From assembly GCA_017430835.1 (NCBI GenBank), contig JAFRMD010000094.1:1-11570 (forward strand): a stretch of DNA of 11,570 nt, given 5' to 3'. The notes under the pieces were generated by a model. That model saw nothing but the letters and a program-made list of their open reading frames with translations, did no database searches and had not been told where the DNA came from. The stretch's first letter is position 1; each line of letters starts with the position of its first letter. A program made the translations under genes and the position numbers. The stretch comes from Methanosphaera sp. Its GTDB lineage: Archaea > Methanobacteriota > Methanobacteria > Methanobacteriales > Methanobacteriaceae. Positions 7,207 to 11,570 of this stretch are shown one piece after another.

Positions 7207-7629
7207 TTATTTAGATTTTTCTGATACTGCAACTGAGTATAAGTCCCTGAATGTAGAACCAATACTACCACCTATAGTTCCTATTACTACTCCACCGATT
7301 ACGGTAATTAATAATACAATTACAAGTGCTACACCAGTTGACATATCAGCAGTGGTGAATACACCACTTAATCTTGGTATATAATACATAGTTAGTATAA
7401 TACTAAAGATTAAACAAAAGAATACACTTGCTGATGTACCTCTAAGTGATCTATGTTTTGGATCCTTTTTAGTATTTGGATTATAAATAAATGAAGTTAT
7501 AAATGCGGACAGTACTACTGCCAGTATTACCCCAGTTATAGGCATGCTCATAAACCTACTGATAAGAAGGATTACGCTTGCTACAAATAATCCAAAACTA
7601 ACTGAAGTTAAATAATCCATTTCTATCAT
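7207..7629 (-). CDS. Uncharacterised four-helix membrane protein
   Basis: I do not recognise the family. The 140 residues form four membrane helices (about 8-26, 30-48, 68-87 and 98-124). A Lys/Asp-rich loop (NTKKDPKHRS, about 52-61) separates helices two and three, and helix four ends in a Gly-rich GGVVIGTIGGSIGS segment followed by a short polar tail. There is no signal peptide and no catalytic motif. The start is uncertain: ATG 7629 has no clear binding site, whereas the second Met at 7620 is preceded by ATGATAG, a weak match. It begins 44 bases after the gene ending at 7674 and could share its transcript. The location beside trkH does not prove a role in potassium transport. Confidence 0.75.
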   Translation of the reverse strand: MIEMDYLTSVSFGLFVASVILLISRFMSMPITGVILAVVLSAFITSFIYNPNTKKDPKHRSLRGTSASVFFCLIFSIILTMYYIPRLSGVFTTADMSTGVALVIVLLITVIGGVVIGTIGGSIGSTFRDLYSVAVSEKSK

Positions 7630-7673
7630 TTTATCTAAATAAACTTTTTATTTTTACTAATATTAAATAGTTT

Positions 7674-8144
7674 CTATGTATTAAATTCTCCATACATTAG
7701 TTTTGCATTAACTCCTCTATTTTTAATAACGTATTTTTGATGGGGTGTTACCAATATCAATACTTCTTTATCAATATCTTCTATGTATATTATTTCATTA
7801 GACAAAACTTTTGCTATTATAGTATGTTTGTCAATGATTTTTTTAATATTTTCATTAACTGAATCATTTAAATCATTTATTATGATTAAATCTACTATTT
7901 GATTGTAATTTAATTGTGTTAATTGTTTTTCCACATCTTTTTCTTGATTGTCCAACATACATATTCCATACTTTTCATTACTTGTTAAAATCATTTTATT
8001 TTTTAAAAATTGATTTTTAATATTATTTCTAGTAATTTTATCTAGAAAAACGTATTCTAATGTGTCGACATCATCTATTATTTTTAAATTTTCAGATAAT
8101 GTTGTAAAAAAATTTGTATCTATAATACGTTCTTTTTTAAGCAT
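7674..8144 (-). CDS. Uncharacterised soluble 156-residue protein
   Basis: I do not recognise this protein. The ATG at 8144 is chosen because GGAGGT, the strongest ribosome binding site of the window, sits seven bases upstream (8152-8157). The frame is open 24 codons further to 8216, but that part has no binding site and is probably leader. The product, beginning MLKKERIIDTNFF, has no membrane segment or cysteine motif. Alternating hydrophobic strands and helices (for example QIVDLIIINDLND, EIIYIEDIDKEVLILVTPHQ) suggest an alpha/beta fold. It is rich in Ile, Asn, Asp and Lys like other lineage-specific methanogen proteins. No function can be assigned. Confidence 0.75.
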   Translation of the reverse strand: MLKKERIIDTNFFTTLSENLKIIDDVDTLEYVFLDKITRNNIKNQFLKNKMILTSNEKYGICMLDNQEKDVEKQLTQLNYNQIVDLIIINDLNDSVNENIKKIIDKHTIIAKVLSNEIIYIEDIDKEVLILVTPHQKYVIKNRGVNAKLMYGEFNT

Positions 8145-8151
8145 ATTTAAT

Positions 8152-8157
8152 ACCTCC
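8152..8157 (-). promoter_or_regulatory. Strong ribosome binding site GGAGGT that sets the start at 8144
   Basis: GGAGGT followed by seven bases and ATG decides the start of the gene ending at 7674 against the longer reading from 8216. Confidence 0.75.
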
Positions 8158-8215
8158 ACATTATTATTCTTAAATATTTTAAAAATTTCTTTAAAATAAC
8201 ATACAACATAACACA

Positions 8216-8236
8216 AATAAATATATTATAAAAACT
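8216..8236 (-). promoter_or_regulatory. Possible TATA box for the 7674-8144 gene
   Basis: Read on the minus strand, TTTTTATAATATATTTATTTG lies about 75-90 bases before the start codon. It is a plausible TATA box, but the region is so A/T-rich that the match is weak evidence. Confidence 0.3.
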
Positions 8237-8367
8237 AGTATTTAAATCTTTAATGTTAAAAAATAAGTAATAATAACAATTTTTAAGCTATTTAAACGAA
8301 TTAAAACAAATATTTAATATATGGATAATTAATAATGATTTAAGAAAAATGATTACTAAAAACAATT

Positions 8368-8384
8368 AAAAAAATTATAAAAAA
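8368..8384 (-). terminator. Poly-T tract after the 8385-8897 gene
   Basis: Runs of T on the minus strand (8368-8374 and 8379-8384) follow the stop codon directly and probably end transcription. Confidence 0.4.
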
Positions 8385-8897
8385 TTAGAAAATCTTATCA
8401 ATGACACTAGTTATTTGAAGAATATCAGAATCTGACTTACCTAAACGTTTCATACTTTTAGCAGCTGCTTCAACAGGCGAATCATTATCCTCCATCATGA
8501 ACTGACTAATATAAGTCATGAACATTCTAAACTCCATCTTATTTTTAAAAGTCTTTCGTATAATTTTATTTACATCCTTTTCATCCTCAATAGAGATTAG
8601 CTCCTCATCATCTGAAGAAATTCCATTTAAAGCATTATTGATTGTATCAATATCATGATATTTCAATAATTCATCAATAAACGCTTTGTTCATACGTTTT
8701 CTATCATCAGGATGTTTCTTAAGTCTTTTATCAGTTTCAACACGTTCTAAAAAACCATCATAAAAAATTTCAACTTCAGGTTCAGTTTTAAAAAGAACTT
8801 GCACTATATCTAACAAATTTTGGTCAACATTAAGAGCAACAAATTCTTCATCCTCATCTTCCTCTTCCATACGTCTTATTTCATCAGGTTTCATCAT
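8385..8897 (-). CDS. Uncharacterised acidic helical protein
   Basis: I do not recognise this family. The product, about 170 residues, has an acidic N-terminal stretch (RRMEEEDEDEEF) followed by a mostly helical soluble region with charged heptad-like segments, a second acidic patch (SSDDEELISIEDEKD) and a Met/Phe-rich segment (MEFRMFMTYISQFMMED). There is no membrane helix. The frame opens at 8915, but the sequence GGAAGTGAGA (8901-8910) looks like the ribosome binding site and lies inside that longer reading, directly before three consecutive ATGs at 8900, 8897 and 8894. The middle one has the five-base spacing seen at other genes here, so it is listed, with uncertainty of one codon either way. 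The gene follows the remains of a potassium channel gene; there is no sign of a shared role. Confidence 0.75.
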   Translation of the reverse strand: MMKPDEIRRMEEEDEDEEFVALNVDQNLLDIVQVLFKTEPEVEIFYDGFLERVETDKRLKKHPDDRKRMNKAFIDELLKYHDIDTINNALNGISSDDEELISIEDEKDVNKIIRKTFKNKMEFRMFMTYISQFMMEDNDSPVEAAAKSMKRLGKSDSDILQITSVIDKIF

Positions 8898-8945
8898 CAT
8901 TCTCACTTCCTTCATTTTTTTCTATCAATAAATCAGTCACTTAAT

Positions 8946-9315
8946 CTATTTATTTAGTTCCAAATTAGACTGCTCAAGATTATCCATACGTTTTAAAGGT
9001 TGACTTGCTTTACATGCATATTAAAAAGAAATTTCTTAATTTCATTCCAAGTTTACTCTTCGGATCCCACCATATAAACCGCAGACAGGACAACAGTAAA
9101 TATTTACAATCAGTATTACTATAACTACAGAAAGCATACCTGTTATATTACCTGCTTGAGATATGGGAGTTATATCACCATAATCTATAATGGTAAAAGT
9201 TACAATAATTTACCAGAAAGCATCAAAGAGTAAATAGAAAATTTGGATTAATTCCTGTTAATGCTATAGAAGACAATATAACATATAACAACAGTACTAT
9301 AACCAAAACTTTTAC
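8946..9315 (-). pseudogene. Decayed potassium channel (Ion_trans_2-type pore)
   Basis: On the minus strand the remains of a K+ channel can be read across several frames. Bases 9315-9226 give a membrane helix (VLVIVLLLYVILSS then ALTGINPNF). After a frame change, 9239-9042 gives FYLLFDAFW, a TAA at 9210-9212, the pore segment TFTIIDYGDITP (9165-9200) and the next helix (GNITGMLSVVIVILIV). After another change, from 9097, VVLSAVYMVGSEE, a TAA at 9053-9055 and TWNEIKKFLFNMHVKQVN follow. A third change leads to LKRMDNLEQSNLELNK and a stop at 8946. The signature filter TTIGYGD is itself altered to TIIDYGD; the Gly-to-Asp change needs one base (GGT to GAT). With at least three frameshifts and two internal stops it cannot make a channel. 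Upstream of 9315 more stops occur, so it is unclear whether this was a two-helix channel or the end of a six-helix one. No RCK domain is seen. Confidence 0.8.
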
Positions 9316-9408
9316 CTAATCGTTATAACTATATCTATATATTTAAAAAAATAATTCTTTCTAAATTATAATCTGAACAAAAAATAAATAGTAATAAAAT
9401 CGTTCAAA

Positions 9409-10257
9409 CTACTCCAATTTACTACCAGATTTATATTCTTTAATATAATTTGAATCATCAAAATCAATTTTAATGTTTTGTCTTAATTCAGGGCTTAACT
9501 GTTTAATAATCAAATTATAATTTTCCTCCGTTAATTCATATTCATGTTTATGCTGAATTCCATAATAAATAATTTTTTCTTCTTTTATTCCATATACTCT
9601 GTTAATTGGCAATAATTTCCATTTTTCATCACTTAATGGTCGTGTTGAAATAAAAAAACTATCTTCAGATTGTAGATAATATAAAGAATCCTTATAATTT
9701 GCATGAACAAATAAAATTTCACAATTAAAGAGCATATAATTTAATTTATTATTCTCTGATAACTCGCTTGTTATTGAATCAATTAAATGAAAACATTCTT
9801 TTGAAGTTAATTGACGTTTTTTATCATTTTGCTCTTCATTAATTTTGTCAACAACATAAAGCAATATCCTTTCAGAGTCTGTTTCCCCCGTTTGTAATTT
9901 TATGTAGTAATCTAATGGTTCGTATTTGAATATTGTTCCATTATGTATCAATGTCCATGTTCTTTCATAGTTATCTTTTTTTGAAAAGGGATGACAGTTA
10001 TATAAATTTGTTAATCCTATTGTTGCAAGGCGAATATGTGCAAATGCATGGTCAACAATGATTTCATTTTCTAATAACTGTTTTAAGTATTCACTTTCAC
10101 TTGCTTTAACTGGTTGCTTTTCTATGCTTATTTTATTATCTTCCTTGAGTGCTAATCCCCAACCATGTGGATGTTCATCCGAATGTGAGTAAAACTTTTT
10201 TAAATAATCATTTATTATTACTCTTTTTCTTGAACTTACTCCGAATAATTCACACAT
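9409..10257 (-). CDS. Class II glutamine amidotransferase (YafJ/EgtC-like)
   Basis: A stand-alone Ntn-type glutaminase domain of 282 residues. Removal of the start Met would expose Cys2 (MCELFG), the nucleophile that attacks the glutamine or gamma-glutamyl amide. Family motifs follow in order: HPHGWGLA (29-36), AHIRLAT (73-79), NCHPF (87-91), HNGTI (105-109) with the oxyanion Asn106-Gly107, and TDSER (126-130). No synthetase or phosphoribosyl domain is attached, which matches YafJ and the ergothioneine enzyme EgtC rather than PurF, GlmS or GltB. No egt genes are nearby, so the substrate is unknown. The ATG at 10257 is preceded by a very clear GGGGGTGAT binding site. It seems to be transcribed alone: a broken channel gene lies downstream and a divergent gene upstream. 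Confidence 0.88.
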   Translation of the reverse strand: MCELFGVSSRKRVIINDYLKKFYSHSDEHPHGWGLALKEDNKISIEKQPVKASESEYLKQLLENEIIVDHAFAHIRLATIGLTNLYNCHPFSKKDNYERTWTLIHNGTIFKYEPLDYYIKLQTGETDSERILLYVVDKINEEQNDKKRQLTSKECFHLIDSITSELSENNKLNYMLFNCEILFVHANYKDSLYYLQSEDSFFISTRPLSDEKWKLLPINRVYGIKEEKIIYYGIQHKHEYELTEENYNLIIKQLSPELRQNIKIDFDDSNYIKEYKSGSKLE

Positions 10258-10292
10258 TATATCACCCCCATCAACATTTTTTTATAAATCAA

Positions 10293-10309
10293 AAAAAATA
10301 ATATAAAAA
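10293..10309 (-). promoter_or_regulatory. Possible TATA box of the amidotransferase gene
   Basis: Read on the minus strand, TTTTTATATTATTTTTT lies 36-52 bases before the ATG at 10257, a position that fits an archaeal promoter with a short leader. Confidence 0.35.
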
Positions 10310-10662
10310 CAGAGTTATTTCTCTAATAATATATTTTATATTTCCAATTACTTAAATTATGCGAAAAAAATAGTTTTTAAATGTTAAATTTAATAAAACT
10401 CCAAATTTCTATAATATTTAAACATGAACTCTTTTTAAAATTATTTAAATACTGATTAAACATTAATTATCAATATGTTATATTTATTAATTAATAAAAT
10501 TAACTATTTATGCTTTTTAAGTCATATTCCTATGAAAAATAGTAAAATTTAAGCTAAAATAAAATAATCATCAATAATTGATTAACTTCACAATTAAATC
10601 ATAAAATATAATAAATAATAATTATAACAAATAATTAATTAATATTAAAAAATACTTTAAAA

Positions 10663-10679
10663 TTATATTATTTAATATA
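10663..10679 (+). promoter_or_regulatory. Possible TATA box of the nicotianamine synthase gene
   Basis: TTATATTATTTAATATA lies 33-49 bases before the ATG at 10712. The fit is reasonable but the surroundings are generally A/T-rich. Confidence 0.3.
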
Positions 10680-10711
10680 ATTTTCAAATATCCATTAAAA
10701 GGAGTTTGAAT

Positions 10712-11518
10712 ATGAGTTCTAAAAATTATTGGACTAAAATAAGAGAAATAGCTATTAAATTAAATAAAATTGGAAAAGAACACATTGATGAAACTAGTTT
10801 AAATGAACTTATCCCCATACTTAATGAAATAGAAGTCATTGCACATGATGAAGAAATAAACTATGATTCTGCAAAACTTATTTTATCCGATGAAGGAATG
10901 ATTAATTCCTTGGAAACAATACGTGAATTTTACATTTACATTGGTGCTAGATTAGAACGAGAAAACGCCTATGAAATTATTGAAGGTGGAGAAAATGCAT
11001 GGGATGTACTGGACACATTTCACTTTTATGAAAGATATGAAGGTCTTTTAAAAAACGAATCCCAATTGGTACCTTTTGATGAAAACACCAAATTTATTTT
11101 TATAGGAAGCGGACCGTTACCACTAACACTAATCATGTTTAACAAAATATTCGGATGTAAATGCGTAGGAATAGAAGTTCAGCCGAGTGTTGCAAAACTG
11201 TCACGCCACATTATTAGAAGACTTGGATTAGAAGATGATATAAAAATAGTTATCGGTGACGAAAGATACATAAAACACTTAGACTATGATGTTATTATGG
11301 TAGCAGCATTTGCAATACCAAAAAATAAAGTATTTAGCAATTTATGGGAAATTGTTGATGAAGACACTCCAATATTATACAGAACATATTCTGGTATGAG
11401 ACAAATGCTTTATGAACCTGTTAAAGATGTTGACCTACGTGGATTCCATCAGGAAGGATTAGTACTGCCTACAGGTAATGTAAACAACACATCCGTTCTC
11501 ATTAAAAAAATAACCTAA
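10712..11518 (+). CDS. Nicotianamine synthase-like protein (archaeal type)
   Basis: An enzyme of the nicotianamine synthase family, which joins aminopropyl groups taken from S-adenosylmethionine to make nicotianamine-type metal chelators. The archaeal member of Methanothermobacter (MTH675) makes a related product, thermonicotianamine. The 268 residues consist of an N-terminal helical domain (1-120) and a Rossmann-type SAM-binding domain with FIGSGPLPLT (130-139), GCKCVGIEVQPS, the ribose-binding acidic strand, and a GDERY turn. Glu82 and a Tyr of FYERYEG (105-111) lie where the archaeal enzyme has its key Glu81 and Tyr107; this pairing is by position, not alignment. The start at ATG 10712 is supported by GGAG seven bases upstream; a TTG two codons earlier overlaps that region and is not used. 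It stands alone between an amidotransferase and a terminator. Its ligand may serve nickel or other metal handling, which is inferred. Confidence 0.87.
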   Translation: MSSKNYWTKIREIAIKLNKIGKEHIDETSLNELIPILNEIEVIAHDEEINYDSAKLILSDEGMINSLETIREFYIYIGARLERENAYEIIEGGENAWDVLDTFHFYERYEGLLKNESQLVPFDENTKFIFIGSGPLPLTLIMFNKIFGCKCVGIEVQPSVAKLSRHIIRRLGLEDDIKIVIGDERYIKHLDYDVIMVAAFAIPKNKVFSNLWEIVDEDTPILYRTYSGMRQMLYEPVKDVDLRGFHQEGLVLPTGNVNNTSVLIKKIT

Positions 11519-11519
11519 C

Positions 11520-11534
11520 TTTTTATATTTTTTT
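11520..11534 (+). terminator. Poly-T terminator of the nicotianamine synthase gene
   Basis: Five Ts and then seven Ts follow the stop codon at 11518 within 16 bases, the usual archaeal termination pattern. Confidence 0.5.
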
Positions 11535-11536
11535 AC

Positions 11537-11570
11537 TTATCCCAGCATATGTTTAATTTTTTTAGAGTAA
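11537..11570 (-). CDS. Possible 3' end of a convergent gene (partial)
   Basis: On the minus strand the last bases can be read as YSKKIKHMLG followed by TAA at 11537-11539. A second frame (TLKKLNICWDK, then stop) is also open, so the reading is weak. It is suggested only because a convergent gene end would fit the T-run between the two stops. Confidence 0.25.
   Translation of the reverse strand, partial: YSKKIKHMLG

Larger units (their letters stand above)
10258..10711. other. 454-base divergent intergenic region
   Basis: This A/T-rich gap separates the leftward amidotransferase from the rightward nicotianamine synthase. It probably carries both promoters. I see no reading frame or RNA gene in it. 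A small inverted repeat TCATA-TTCC-TATGA (10522-10535) lies about 180 bases before the synthase start, rather far for an operator. Confidence 0.6.

Noticed and set aside
7008..7214. Small plus-strand frame of 68 codons rich in Tyr, Ile and Lys
   Set aside because: It runs antisense over the trkH start, promoter and terminator region and ends in low-complexity Lys codons.
8145..8216. N-terminal extension of the 7674-8144 protein
   Set aside because: The GGAGGT site at 8152-8157 lies inside it and points to ATG 8144; the extension itself has no binding site.
10522..10535. TCATA-TTCC-TATGA repeat as a NikR-type nickel operator
   Set aside because: The spacing does not match known NikR sites and it is about 180 bases before the start codon.
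1..11570. CRISPR arrays, tRNA or rRNA genes, insertion sequences
   Set aside because: No regularly spaced repeats, no G/C-rich structured RNA segment and no transposase motif were found on either strand.

Overview
The window looks like a piece of a very AT-rich archaeal chromosome, most likely a methanogen of the order Methanobacteriales and probably Methanosphaera or a close relative. That placement is inferred from three things: the A/T-rich composition with Lys/Asn/Ile-rich proteins and poly-T terminators; ribosome binding sites of the GGTGA / GGAG type a few bases before the starts, with A-run plus TATA-like promoters; and the gene content, above all an archaeal-type nicotianamine synthase. 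Long intergenic stretches (2494-2943, 10258-10711) are almost pure A/T.

Layout from left to right. Bases 1-41 hold the last 12 codons of a plus-strand gene. A short uncharacterised protein (213-596, minus) follows a 12-helix MATE exporter (638-2026, minus). Directly upstream of the exporter, its stop codon touching the exporter's ATG, is a MarR-family regulator broken by an in-frame TAA and a frameshift (2027-2493). A 450-base divergent intergenic region separates this from a plus-strand metal operon: a small one-helix membrane protein with an acidic repeat tail (2944-3279) and a P1B-type metal ATPase (3324-5444) whose usual CPx motif reads YSC. The intergenic region carries inverted repeats built on TTTAG/CTAAA that could be operators for a metal-responsive repressor. 

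The rest is mostly minus strand: a TrkH-type potassium transporter (5614-7113), a four-helix membrane protein of unknown function (7207-7629), two soluble uncharacterised proteins (7674-8144 and 8385-8897), a badly decayed potassium channel (8946-9315), and a class II glutamine amidotransferase of the YafJ/EgtC type (9409-10257). At the right end, on the plus strand, is a nicotianamine synthase-like enzyme (10712-11518), followed by a possible convergent gene end.

Themes are ion and metal handling plus two genes in decay. The two points best worth following are the small membrane protein/ATPase pair, which resembles the PacL-CtpC arrangement of mycobacteria although it is in an archaeon, and the two multi-lesion pseudogenes (MarR and K+ channel), which appear to be unmarked in simple ORF calling. 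I see no CRISPR array, tRNA, rRNA, insertion sequence or phage gene.
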